64,000 bases of DNA, from NCBI RefSeq assembly GCF_000429605.1, contig NZ_AUCE01000001.1:1-64000 (forward strand). The letters run 5' to 3'. How positions within the stretch are numbered: position 1 is the stretch's first letter; the number at the start of each line of letters is the position of its first letter. Below, piece after piece: positions 47,381 through 55,594 of this stretch. The notes below the pieces were generated by a model. That model saw only the letters and a list, made by a program, of their open reading frames with translations. It searched no databases and had not been told where the DNA came from. This DNA comes from Azonexus hydrophilus DSM 23864 (GTDB lineage Bacteria > Pseudomonadota > Gammaproteobacteria > Burkholderiales > Rhodocyclaceae). The position numbers and the translations under genes were made by a program.

Positions 47381-48692
47381 CGAAGGCTTCCTGATGGAAA
47401 CTCAGGCGCTGCCTGCCGATCCCGGCAATTCCCCGGCGCAGCGCATCGGCCAGCCCACCCGGACCGCAGAACCAGACCTCGGCCGCTTCGCCGGGGCCGG
47501 CATCGGCAAGCAGGCGATGCGCATCCAGCACTTCGCCCTGGGCAGCACCATGGACATGCAGGCGAACGCTGGGCAAGCCGGTGCACAGTGCCTGCAGTTC
47601 GGCCACGAAGGGATCGCGCTCGCGGTCGCGGGTGCAGTAATGCAGGTCCGCCGCCGGCACCGGCGCTGCGCTGTTCTGCAAGGCGCCCAGCCAGGCCAGG
47701 AAGGGCGTCACGCCGATGCCGCCGGCCACCCAGAATTGCCGTGCCTGAGGATTGATGCGTGACAGGTCGAAGCGTCCGTATGGCCCTTCGATGTCGACCG
47801 GCTGGCCCGGGCGCAGCAGCGAAGGCAGCTGGCGGGTATGGTCGCCGAGCGCCTTGATGCGGAACTCGACGGTCCGGTCGCCGCTGTCGGCGCTGGCGAT
47901 GGTGAAGGGATGCGCGCCCTCGTCCGGGTCAAAGGTGACCAGCGCGAACTGTCCGGCACGATGCCCATGCCAGGCCGCCGGCAAGCGGCAGGAAACGGCG
48001 ACGACATCGGGGGCCGGCTGCGTCACGGCAAGGATTTCGCTGCGCATGCGCCGGGCCTGGCCGATGTTGCCGAGCAAGGCCCGCAACGCGCCATAAACGC
48101 CGGCCGCAACCAGCCCGGCAAGCACCCAGCCAACCGGCTGCGTCCAGTAATCGCGCGGCGCCAGCAGGACCGAGTGAAAAGCCAGCAGCAGGTAGATCAC
48201 CGGCATCGCCCGGTGCAGGAAACGCCAGGGGCGATAGGGAAAACGCTGCCACAGCGTGATCGCCAGCAGCACCAGCAGGATGTAGAAGCCCCATTCGCCG
48301 AAGTCCTCGGCCAGATCCTGCATGCTGTCGAGCAGACCGGTGGCCTTTTCCTTGGGCACCCGGCCGGCACGGCCGATGGTCGATTTTAGGATGTCATCGG
48401 ACATCTCGACCAGCCAGTGCAGGATCGCGAAACTGCCGCCGACGATGCCCGCCCACTTATGGGCGCGATAGACGCTGTCCATGCCGCCCAGCGGCGTTTC
48501 CAGCCAGGCCGGACGGGTCGCCAGGTACATCGCCAGCGACATCAGGCCGATCGCCAGCAGGCCGCTCAGGTACATCGCTTCCTGCCGCGCGATCCACCAG
48601 GGATGCGCCGGCGAGGCCGGTGCCTGCCACACATCCCAGCCCCAGAGCAGGGCCAACGTGGCAGTCAGCAAGACAAGTACGCCCCTGACCAT
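47370..48692 (-). CDS. Ferric reductase-like flavocytochrome b
   Basis: A 440-residue membrane oxidoreductase. The N-terminal six-helix ferric-reductase-like domain (~1-225) has candidate heme b histidines in YRAHKWAG, LHWLV, FLHRAMP and AFHSVLL. A cytoplasmic FAD domain (HPFTIAS) and NAD(P)H domain (WVAGGIGVTPFLAWL, WFCGPGGL) follow. It should pass electrons from NAD(P)H across the membrane, here plausibly to the diheme cytochrome encoded upstream. The start overlaps the PepSY stop as TGATG. Confidence 0.85.
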   Translation of the reverse strand: MVRGVLVLLTATLALLWGWDVWQAPASPAHPWWIARQEAMYLSGLLAIGLMSLAMYLATRPAWLETPLGGMDSVYRAHKWAGIVGGSFAILHWLVEMSDDILKSTIGRAGRVPKEKATGLLDSMQDLAEDFGEWGFYILLVLLAITLWQRFPYRPWRFLHRAMPVIYLLLAFHSVLLAPRDYWTQPVGWVLAGLVAAGVYGALRALLGNIGQARRMRSEILAVTQPAPDVVAVSCRLPAAWHGHRAGQFALVTFDPDEGAHPFTIASADSGDRTVEFRIKALGDHTRQLPSLLRPGQPVDIEGPYGRFDLSRINPQARQFWVAGGIGVTPFLAWLGALQNSAAPVPAADLHYCTRDRERDPFVAELQALCTGLPSVRLHVHGAAQGEVLDAHRLLADAGPGEAAEVWFCGPGGLADALRRGIAGIGRQRLSFHQEAFVMR

Positions 48693-49072
48693 CAGCGGCT
48701 CCCGGCCGGCGTTGCCGGCATGTCGTCGCGACAGCGGCGCTTGTTGCACTCGCCGCTGCTTTCTTCCCGACGAGCAGCTTGCCGCTCGTACGCGCGCTGC
48801 GCGCCGACGAATTCGCCGGTACGCGCATCGAGCAGCAGCTTGCTGCGTGCGCCCTGGGGATTGGTGGCACGCACTTCGTAACGTCCGTGCTCACGCTCGA
48901 TCTTCTCGATATTGCGATAGCCGGCCGCCTCCAGCTTTTCGATCAGACGGGGAATCGGCAGCCAGTTGCCGCTGCGCTCGGAATCGGCAAGAGCCGGTTG
49001 AGAAAAGCTCAGCACGCCGGCCATCAGCACGGCGACCAGGGCAAAGGAAAACATCCGGTGCGAAAAAGTCAT
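48692..49072 (-). CDS. PepSY-domain periplasmic protein
   Basis: A 126-residue secreted protein. A signal peptide (~1-30, cleavage near ALA-DS) precedes one PepSY-like domain (IPRLIEKLEAAGYRNIEKIEREHGRYEVRATNPQG...). The C-terminal tail is charged and holds two Cys (ECNKRRC), possibly a disulfide. PepSY domains are often found beside redox or signalling genes. A second, diverged PepSY protein is at 50540-50875. Confidence 0.8.
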   Translation of the reverse strand: MTFSHRMFSFALVAVLMAGVLSFSQPALADSERSGNWLPIPRLIEKLEAAGYRNIEKIEREHGRYEVRATNPQGARSKLLLDARTGEFVGAQRAYERQAARREESSGECNKRRCRDDMPATPAGSR

Positions 49073-49093
49073 GGTGCTATCTCCCTGAAACGT

Positions 49094-49585
49094 TCAATCT
49101 TCGTAGTAGCCGAGCTCAGCGTCGGCGTGGCAGGCCGTGCAGTTGGCCTTGCTGCGCACGTCCTTGTGCCGCCATTCCCAATCCGGCACTTCGCGGTGTT
49201 CGCGCACCCACTTGGGCAAGGCCGTGATGCGCTGCGGCGCCGAGGCCGGATCGACACCACGCTGCAACTTGGCGCCGTAGCGCTGGCCACCGGTATCGGC
49301 GGCATTGGCGACGAGGTAGGCGGTGATCTTGCGGGCGACCTCGGGATCGACGGAAGCGTTGTCGCCAAAGTGATTGTCGAGTTCGCCCATCATGCGTTTC
49401 CACGACGAAGCCGGCAGCATCGACGCCGGGAACGCCAGGTGGCAGCTACCGCATTCTTCCTTGACCAGCGGATCGGCGACCGGCGGATAGTAATGACCGC
49501 CGCCGGCCTGAGCGCGGCTGAAGATCAGGGCGGAAAAGCCTAGGGCGAGCAGGCCAAGGGCAAGGGGTCGGGGCGGGAATTTCAT
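49094..49585 (-). CDS. Diheme cytochrome c (DHC type)
   Basis: A 163-residue periplasmic diheme cytochrome. A signal peptide (~1-27, RAQA-GG) is followed by heme motifs CGSCH (~45) and CTACH (~149), separated by about 100 residues. The layout and ELDNHFGDNASVDPEVARKI stretch match the diheme cytochrome c (DHC) family that is encoded beside SHP and reduces it. It sits 21 bp after the SHP gene in the same operon. Confidence 0.85.
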   Translation of the reverse strand: MKFPPRPLALGLLALGFSALIFSRAQAGGGHYYPPVADPLVKEECGSCHLAFPASMLPASSWKRMMGELDNHFGDNASVDPEVARKITAYLVANAADTGGQRYGAKLQRGVDPASAPQRITALPKWVREHREVPDWEWRHKDVRSKANCTACHADAELGYYED

Positions 49586-49606
49586 CTTCGTTTCCTCCGT
49601 TCAGTT

Positions 49607-50020
49607 TCAGCGGCTGCTGACGAAAGTCAGCCAGTCGCCCTTCTCGAGCGGGGTGCATTCGCGGCCGAGCACCTCGTTGCAGTTGCGCTTGAACCACTTC
49701 TCGACCTTGGCCGGATCGGCATAGCGTCCGGGCGAGACCGACAGCGCCACCGGCTCGATCACCTTGCCGGTCAGGGTCTTGCCCGCAGCGCGGGGATCGT
49801 TGCCATGACAGCTGGTGCAGGCCGGCGTATCCGGCTTGCCCAGGGCAAAGTTGGTGACATGCAGCTTTTCGCCGCGAGCGGCGGAGAAACCCGTAAACGC
49901 CGGGTTGGCCGCCTTGGCGGCAGTGGCGTAGGCAGCCAGTTGCGCTTCGAGCGGACCGGCGCTGGCCAACAGTGAGTGGAACGAAAGCACGAAGCAGGAA
50001 AGGGCGAGACGGAATTTCAT
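49607..50020 (-). CDS. SHP-type oxygen/NO-binding monoheme cytochrome (DUF1924)
   Basis: A 137-residue secreted cytochrome. A signal peptide ending LLASA precedes one heme motif CTSCH (about residue 69). The late stretch KRNCNEVLGRECT (~113-125) has an Asn beside two cysteines. This matches SHP of Rhodobacter sphaeroides, where an Asn in a disulfide-closed loop is the labile sixth heme ligand that lets O2 or NO bind. The ATG at 50020 follows GGAGG with good spacing. It is the first gene of the SHP-DHC-PepSY-flavocytochrome operon. Confidence 0.8.
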   Translation of the reverse strand: MKFRLALSCFVLSFHSLLASAGPLEAQLAAYATAAKAANPAFTGFSAARGEKLHVTNFALGKPDTPACTSCHGNDPRAAGKTLTGKVIEPVALSVSPGRYADPAKVEKWFKRNCNEVLGRECTPLEKGDWLTFVSSR

Positions 50021-50068
50021 GGCGGACATCCTCCAGATCAACAATGGAGCGAACTATGCCGCCGCACA

Positions 50069-50109
50069 CCTGAACCGAACCTGAAAGCCGGATTCATCTC
50101 CCGTTCAGG
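50069..50109 (-). promoter_or_regulatory. CCTGAA repeats, probable response-regulator operator
   Basis: CCTGAA at 50069-50074 and 50080-50085 are direct repeats 11 bp apart, the spacing used by OmpR-family dimers. A third copy lies inverted at 50104-50109. They occupy the 161-bp divergent region between the SHP operon and the 50182 operon, which encodes its own OmpR-family regulator. Confidence 0.5.
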
Positions 50110-50181
50110 TCAACCGGCGTAAAACGGGAATCGGGGAATGAACAAGCCTGTGCCATCATTCAATTCGTGAAGGAGTCCATC

Positions 50182-50535
50182 ATGTTGTCCCAAAGCAAGT
50201 TGCTGCTCAGTCTCGTCACCGCCGGCCTGCTCTTGAGTTCAGGCGGCGTATTTGCGGCCGACCCGGTCGCCGAACCGATTTTTGGTAGCCAGTTGATGAC
50301 TGAGCAGGAGCGTGTCGAACACCGCAATGCCATGCGCAGCGCCCGTACCGAGGAGGAACGCGCGGCCGTGCGCGCCAAACACCATGAACAGATGGTGCAA
50401 CGCGCGCAGGAACGTGGCGTCACCCTGCCGGCCACGCCACCGGAACAGCGCCCCTATGCCGGCCCGCGCGGCGGCATGGGGCCGGGCATGAATGCCGGCG
50501 GTCAGGGCATGGGTCCCGGCCGCGGTCGTCAATAG
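50182..50535 (+). CDS. Small secreted protein of unknown function
   Basis: A 117-residue protein. A signal peptide (~1-26, cleavage near VFA-AD) precedes a charged helical stretch (MTEQERVEHRNAMRSARTEEERAAVRAKHHEQMVQ) and a Gly/Met/Pro-rich tail. The helical part recalls small periplasmic metal- or stress-response proteins, but I cannot assign it. ATG 50182 follows AAGGAG. It leads an operon with a PepSY protein and a two-component system. Confidence 0.7.
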   Translation: MLSQSKLLLSLVTAGLLLSSGGVFAADPVAEPIFGSQLMTEQERVEHRNAMRSARTEEERAAVRAKHHEQMVQRAQERGVTLPATPPEQRPYAGPRGGMGPGMNAGGQGMGPGRGRQ

Positions 50536-50539
50536 CCCG

Positions 50540-50875
50540 ATGATGTTGTTGCGATTGCTCCGCTTGTTCCTGCTGTCGGCCTGCATCGGCATTGCGCCGG
50601 TCCAGGCCGACAGCCGCCAGGATCACGAGATCGCCCGGCGGGCACTGGAAGCCGGCGAGATTCTGTCGCTGCGCCAGGTTCTGTCACGCATCGAACGCGA
50701 ACATCGCGGCGAGGTGCTGGAAGTCGAACTGGAACACGAGGACCAGCGCTGGATTTACGAAGTGAAGATGCTGCGCCGCGACGGCGGCATCAACAAACTG
50801 CTGATCGATGCACGCGACGGCAGGGTGCTGGAGGTCAAGGGACGGCACGGCGGTCGGCATGGGAGACGGGACTGA
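50540..50875 (+). CDS. PepSY-domain periplasmic protein, upstream of the two-component system
   Basis: A 111-residue secreted protein. A signal peptide (~1-23, VQA-DS) precedes one PepSY domain: HEIARRALEAGEILSLRQVLSRIE, then the strand-rich LEHEDQRWIYEVKML and LLIDARDGRVLEVKG. Its stop overlaps the following response-regulator start by one base, so it is made with that system and may help it sense a periplasmic signal. Start could be 50540 or 50543. Confidence 0.82.
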   Translation: MMLLRLLRLFLLSACIGIAPVQADSRQDHEIARRALEAGEILSLRQVLSRIEREHRGEVLEVELEHEDQRWIYEVKMLRRDGGINKLLIDARDGRVLEVKGRHGGRHGRRD

Positions 50876-51537
50876 TGCGCATCCTGCTGGTCGAAGACGA
50901 ACCGACACTGAATCTCCAGATCGCCCGCAAGCTGAAGGCCGAGGGCTACATCGTCGAGGTCGCGGTCAACGGGCGCGATGCGCTGCATCTGGGCATGGAG
51001 AACGATTTCGACGCTGTGATCCTCGACCTCGGCCTGCCGCTGCTTGACGGCCTGTCGGTGCTGAGCCGCTGGCGTGGCGGCGGGCGGAGCATGCCGGTAA
51101 TGATCCTGACTGCGCGCGGCGACTGGCATGAGCGGGTGGCCGGGATCGACGCCGGTGCCGACGATTACCTGGTCAAACCCTTCCACATGGAAGAACTGCT
51201 TGCCCGCCTGCGTGCCCTGATCCGGCGCAGCGCCGGCCAGGCCAGCAACGAGCTGGTATGCGGCAGTTTGCGCGTGGATATCCGGCGGGCGGAAGCGAGC
51301 GTCGATGGCCAGAGTCTGGCGCTGACCAGCCACGAATTCAAGGTGCTGGCCTACCTGATGCAGCGACGTGGCGAGGTCGTCTCGCGCAGCGAATTGTCCG
51401 AGCACATCTACCCGCAGGACAGCGACCGCGACTCCAACACCATCGAAGTCTTCGTCGGCCGGCTGCGCAAGAAGCTGCCCAACGGAATGATCGAAACCGT
51501 ACGCGGCTTCGGTTACCGCCTGGGGCAGCCCGCATGA
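50875..51537 (+). CDS. OmpR-family response regulator
   Basis: A 220-residue response regulator of the PhoP/QseB type. The receiver has the acidic pair EDE, the phospho-acceptor in ILDLGLPLLDG (about residue 51) and Lys in LVKPF. The C-terminal winged helix carries SNTIEVFVGRLRKKL. It is probably the DNA-binding output for the adjacent kinase. The CCTGAA repeats upstream of the operon are a candidate target, suggesting control of both this operon and the divergent SHP operon. Confidence 0.9.
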   Translation: MRILLVEDEPTLNLQIARKLKAEGYIVEVAVNGRDALHLGMENDFDAVILDLGLPLLDGLSVLSRWRGGGRSMPVMILTARGDWHERVAGIDAGADDYLVKPFHMEELLARLRALIRRSAGQASNELVCGSLRVDIRRAEASVDGQSLALTSHEFKVLAYLMQRRGEVVSRSELSEHIYPQDSDRDSNTIEVFVGRLRKKLPNGMIETVRGFGYRLGQPA

Positions 51538-52901
51538 AGGCAGGCAGCACCTCGCTGCGTTTCCGCCTGCTGGTCGGGACGCTGGTCTGGGTCGCCGCCA
51601 CCGTCGGCATTGCCGGCTGGGTCTTGCAAAGCATGTTCGAACAACAGCTGTCGCGCCAGTTTGACAACGAGTTGAGCATGCACCTGGCCCAACTGGCCGC
51701 CCACCTTGAAACCGATGCCGGCGGCAATCCCGTGCTTGCCCGGCCGCTCAGCGACCCGCGCCTGGAACGCCCCTACGCCGGACTTTACTGGCAGGTCGAG
51801 CGCATGGCACCCGACAACAGCGGCGTGATCGTCCTGCGTTCCCGTTCGCTGTGGGATGCCCAATTGCCGGTGCCCGCCGACCGGCTGGCCGATGGCGAGC
51901 GCCACACCCATCGCGTCAGCGGCCCGGACGGGGAAGCGCTGCGCATGCTGGAACAGGTCATGCAGCCGGCCGAAGGCCCGGATCAGAGCTGGCGCCTGAT
52001 CGTCGCCGCCGACGAACGTTTGCTGTCCGAACCCATAGCCCGCTTCCGCACGCTGCTGATCGGTGCCCTCGCCCTGCTCGCCTTGGGGCTGATGGTCGCC
52101 GCGGCCTTCCAGGTTGTCGCTGGTCTGCGCCCACTCAAGCGCCTGCGCGACGAGTTGTCACTGCTGCGCGACGGCCGGCGGACGACGCTGAGCGAGGACC
52201 ACCCGAGCGAAATCCAGCCGGTGGTCGACGAACTGAATGCCGTGCTCAGCCGCAATGCCGATTTCGTCACCCGCGCCCGCCACCAGGCCGGCAATCTCGC
52301 CCACGCGGTCAAGACTCCGCTGGCGGTGATGGCCAACGCCGCCGCCGAGGCCGACGGCCCGTTTGCCGAACTGGTGCACAACCAGGTCATCGCCGCCCGC
52401 CAGCAGATCGACCGTCACCTGGCGCTGGCCAGGGTTGCTGCCGCCGCCCAGGATAAAGGCTTGCGCTGCCAGGTGGTGCCGGTCATCGAGGGCTTGGTCC
52501 GCGTCATGCAGCGCGTCCACCCCGAGCGCAGCTTCACCCTCACCCCCGGCGAGACGGCACGTGAAATGCTGTTTCGCGGCGAAGCCCAGGACCTCCAGGA
52601 AATGCTCGGCAACCTGCTCGACAACGCCGGCAAGTGGGCCTGCAGCCAAATTCGCATCGCCATTTCGGCCGATGCGGAGCAGTTGCATCTCGATATCGAC
52701 GACGACGGCCCCGGCATCCCGGACGACCGACGGATCGCCCTGCTGCAACGCGGCCAGCGCGGCGACGAAAAGGTCGCCGGCGCCGGCCTGGGTCTGGCCA
52801 TCGTCAGCGAACTGGCCACGCTTTACCAAGGACAGCTTGAACTACTCGATGCCCCGGGCGGTGGTCTGCGGGCCCGTCTGAAGCTACCCCTGGCGCGCTG
52901 A
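51534..52901 (+). CDS. Sensor histidine kinase, PhoQ/QseC-like
   Basis: A 455-residue membrane kinase. Transmembrane helices at ~10-32 and ~165-190 enclose a ~130-residue periplasmic sensor. HAMP (~190-240), DHp with phospho-His in GNLAHAVKTPLAVM (about residue 258), and the ATPase domain (NLLDNAGKWA, DDDGPGIPDD, GAGLGLAIVSELA) follow. The AHAVKTPL form of the H box is typical of the PhoQ group. It overlaps its regulator by 4 bp. The signal is unknown; the upstream PepSY protein may be an accessory. Confidence 0.9.
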   Translation: MKAGSTSLRFRLLVGTLVWVAATVGIAGWVLQSMFEQQLSRQFDNELSMHLAQLAAHLETDAGGNPVLARPLSDPRLERPYAGLYWQVERMAPDNSGVIVLRSRSLWDAQLPVPADRLADGERHTHRVSGPDGEALRMLEQVMQPAEGPDQSWRLIVAADERLLSEPIARFRTLLIGALALLALGLMVAAAFQVVAGLRPLKRLRDELSLLRDGRRTTLSEDHPSEIQPVVDELNAVLSRNADFVTRARHQAGNLAHAVKTPLAVMANAAAEADGPFAELVHNQVIAARQQIDRHLALARVAAAAQDKGLRCQVVPVIEGLVRVMQRVHPERSFTLTPGETAREMLFRGEAQDLQEMLGNLLDNAGKWACSQIRIAISADAEQLHLDIDDDGPGIPDDRRIALLQRGQRGDEKVAGAGLGLAIVSELATLYQGQLELLDAPGGGLRARLKLPLAR

Positions 52902-52903
52902 AA

Positions 52904-53749
52904 TCAGTGGGTGAGCCACCCCACCACCGGCACCACCGCCACCCCGGCCCCGATCAGCAGGCTCTGGCGGACGAAACTCTCGCGCTGCTTGTGCAGTAGC
53001 GGAAAGATGTCGGCCAGCGCGACGTAGATGAAGCTGGAGGCGGCAATCACCAGCACGTAGGGGAGGACGAAATCGGCCGCCGACAGCGCAAAGAAACCGA
53101 GCGCACCGCCGAGCAGCGAACTCAGGCTGGAGCCGGCATTGGCGATGAAGGCCTTGGTATTGCTCCAGCCGGCATTGCGCAGCAGCACGAAGTCGCCCAT
53201 TTCCTGCGGCACTTCGTGGGCGATGATGGCGACCGTCGTGGTCACGCCGAGCATCGGGTCGGCAATGAAGGCGGCGGCGATCAGCACGCCGTCGACGAAA
53301 TTGTGGAAGGCATCGCCGATCAGGATCAATGGCGGCGCCGTCACCGTTGCGTGGTGACCGTCGTGCGACGCGCAATCGCCGTGCGAGTGGCGCCACAGCG
53401 CCAGGCGCTCGAGGGCGAAGAAGGTGAACAGCGTGCCCAGCATCAGCGCGAACAAGGTAGCGAACGGGCCACCGTGGTTGTGCCCGGCGTGCGCATCCTC
53501 CTCGGCGGCGATGGCGGCGTGGTCGTCCGGGCCATGGTCGTGACCAGCGTGGATGTCCACCGGCGGCAGCGAGTTGAAGGCTTCCGGCAGGATGTGCAGG
53601 AAGGCCGACGACAGCATGACGCCGGCAGCAAACGCCACCAGGATTGCCGTCGACTGCCGGGACAGGCGGAACACCACCATCGCCGCTGCGGCCATGCTGA
53701 TCAAACCGCCGGCCAGGCAGGCCAGCAGGATCATGCTCAGGATAGTCAT
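52904..53749 (-). CDS. ZIP-family metal transporter
   Basis: A 281-residue inner-membrane importer, last gene of the zinc-starvation operon. About eight helices are visible. A His/Asp-rich stretch (HAGHDHGPDDHAAIAAEE.. and HAGHNHGG, ~68-95) precedes helix 3, and helices 4-5 hold the metal site HNFVDGVLIAAAF and AHEVPQEMGDF. It should bring in Zn2+ when zinc is scarce. It overlaps the DUF3299 gene by 4 bp and ends 2 bp from the convergent kinase gene. Confidence 0.92.
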   Translation of the reverse strand: MTILSMILLACLAGGLISMAAAAMVVFRLSRQSTAILVAFAAGVMLSSAFLHILPEAFNSLPPVDIHAGHDHGPDDHAAIAAEEDAHAGHNHGGPFATLFALMLGTLFTFFALERLALWRHSHGDCASHDGHHATVTAPPLILIGDAFHNFVDGVLIAAAFIADPMLGVTTTVAIIAHEVPQEMGDFVLLRNAGWSNTKAFIANAGSSLSSLLGGALGFFALSAADFVLPYVLVIAASSFIYVALADIFPLLHKQRESFVRQSLLIGAGVAVVPVVGWLTH

Positions 53750-54324
53750 CGTTTCTTTCCTTGATTCACTTGATAGGGTTCAACCCGCTCGGCAGCGATA
53801 CGGTAGGCATAGACGCCCATGCCGCTGTCGCCGCCCTGCAGGTTGAGGGTGCCGCTGACCCAGAAGGTTTCCATGGTCCGCATGCCCTTCACCGGCTTGG
53901 CCGGGACGACATGGATGACCTGATTCGACGGCGGCGGCGGCACATGCACGCAGGCACCGAAATACGGCACCAGCAGGAACTCGATGACATCGTCGCCTTT
54001 CCGTTCGAGCGGCACGACGAAGCCGGGAATACGGATGCGCTGGCCATTCAGCGCGGGCTCGACCGGCGCCTTGTCCCATTCCTTGCGGACGCTGGCAAGC
54101 AGTTCGGCGGCTCGCGGATCGCTATCCTGCAATTTGTTGAGATCGATGCCCTTGAACGCCGCCATCGGGTCCCAGCCCTTGGGCATCAGGTCATCCCACA
54201 TGATTTCCTTGAATCCCTTGGCGCTCCCCTTGGCGGCAGGCAAACGGTCGCCGACACGGTAATCGCTGGCCGGGGCCAGCATGGGCACGAGCAGCGCAAA
54301 CAACAGCAGGCAACGCTTCAGCAT
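53746..54324 (-). CDS. DUF3299 periplasmic protein
   Basis: A 192-residue protein. A short signal peptide (~1-19) is followed by a DUF3299 domain with LNGQRIRIPGFVVPLERKGD and the conserved PYFGACVHVPPPPSNQ (a Cys beside polyproline). A homologue (PA4066) is part of a zinc-responsive ABC-linked cluster in Pseudomonas aeruginosa, which fits this operon. The precise role is unknown. It is 10 bp after the permease gene. Confidence 0.85.
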   Translation of the reverse strand: MLKRCLLLFALLVPMLAPASDYRVGDRLPAAKGSAKGFKEIMWDDLMPKGWDPMAAFKGIDLNKLQDSDPRAAELLASVRKEWDKAPVEPALNGQRIRIPGFVVPLERKGDDVIEFLLVPYFGACVHVPPPPSNQVIHVVPAKPVKGMRTMETFWVSGTLNLQGGDSGMGVYAYRIAAERVEPYQVNQGKKR

Positions 54325-54334
54325 TCTTGTTCCT

Positions 54335-55594
54335 TCATGAACGGGGAATCAGTCCGTCGGCCAGCGACAGACGATAGGCACGCCAGGCCGGCAGCACACC
54401 GACGGACAGGCCGCAGACCAGCACGGCGCCGAGAAGTTTCATTTCGCCCACGCTCACCGCCAGCGGCAGGGCCGCCAGACCGAAAGCGGCCAGCAAATCG
54501 CCGCCGACGGCAGCGAACAGGCTGACCGCGGCCAGCCCGAGCAGGCAGCCGAGCAGGCTGACCAGGCCGCTTTCGAGCAGCAACAAGCCAAGAATGTGCC
54601 GTCGCCCGGCGCCGATGGAGCGCAGGATGGCCATTTCGCGGCGGCGCTGGTCGAGGCCGGCGAGCATGGTCGCCATCAGGCCGGCCAGACCGACCGCCAG
54701 CACCAGCCAGGATACCGCCTGCAAAGCCCGTTCGACGACACCGACGGTCTGCCACAACTGGTCGAGGGCGACGCCGGGCATCACGGCGAGCAGCGGCTCG
54801 TCGGCAAACTGGTTGATCCGGCGCTGGATGCGGAAGACCTCGGCGCGCTGGTGCAGGCCGACCAGGAAGGCGGTGATCGATTTCGGCGTCAGGTCGAACT
54901 TCTGCACCACCTCGGCACCGATGTTGAAACCGGGCACCGGCGCGCCGCCGATCCAGTCGAGGTGGATGGCCTCGATGGCCGCCAGGCCGACATGCACGGT
55001 GCGGTCGACCGGCGTACCGGTCGGCGCCAGGATGCCGACCACGGTGAACGGCTTGTCGTCGTGCGCCATGCCGGGCAGGCCGCCGTCGCCGTGGCTCAGG
55101 GTAATCTGGTCGCCGACGCGGTAGCCGAGACGCTGGGCGACTTCGGCGCCGAGCACTGCGTCGAAGATACCGGCGAAGACGACGCCGTCGGCCAGGCGTA
55201 AAGGCTGACGGTCGCCGTAGCGGAAATGGGTGAAGTAATCAGCCGTGGTGCCGAGCACCGGATACCCACGATGCGAATCGCCGAGCGACAAGGGCACGCT
55301 CCAGGCAATGGCCGGATCGGCAGCAATTTTCTGGTAGCTTGCCCAGTCGAGGTTGTTGGTCGCCTCGCCGAGGCGGAAGACCGAATACAGCACCAGCTGG
55401 ACCGGGCTGGTGCGGGCGCCGACGATCAGGTCGCTGCCCGAGACCGATTGCGCGAAACTGTCGCGCGCCGCCTCGCGGATACGTTCGACCGACAGCAGCA
55501 GGGTCGCCGCCAGCATCACGGCGAGCAAGGTCAGCCCCAGGCTGAGCCGCCGATTCCAGGCGCTGGCCAGGGCCAGCCGCGGCAAGGCGCTCAT
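54335..55594 (-). CDS. FtsX/MacB-type ABC permease
   Basis: A 419-residue permease of the FtsX/LolE/MacB fold. One helix near the N-terminus (~18-38) is followed by a large periplasmic domain (~45-265) and three C-terminal helices (~280-415). The stretch RRREMAILRSIGAGRRHILGL is the FtsX-type coupling region. With the adjacent ATPase it forms a mechanotransmission-type ABC complex like PA4065, likely acting on an envelope partner (DUF2796 or DUF3299) instead of importing zinc directly. Confidence 0.9.
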   Translation of the reverse strand: MSALPRLALASAWNRRLSLGLTLLAVMLAATLLLSVERIREAARDSFAQSVSGSDLIVGARTSPVQLVLYSVFRLGEATNNLDWASYQKIAADPAIAWSVPLSLGDSHRGYPVLGTTADYFTHFRYGDRQPLRLADGVVFAGIFDAVLGAEVAQRLGYRVGDQITLSHGDGGLPGMAHDDKPFTVVGILAPTGTPVDRTVHVGLAAIEAIHLDWIGGAPVPGFNIGAEVVQKFDLTPKSITAFLVGLHQRAEVFRIQRRINQFADEPLLAVMPGVALDQLWQTVGVVERALQAVSWLVLAVGLAGLMATMLAGLDQRRREMAILRSIGAGRRHILGLLLLESGLVSLLGCLLGLAAVSLFAAVGGDLLAAFGLAALPLAVSVGEMKLLGAVLVCGLSVGVLPAWRAYRLSLADGLIPRS

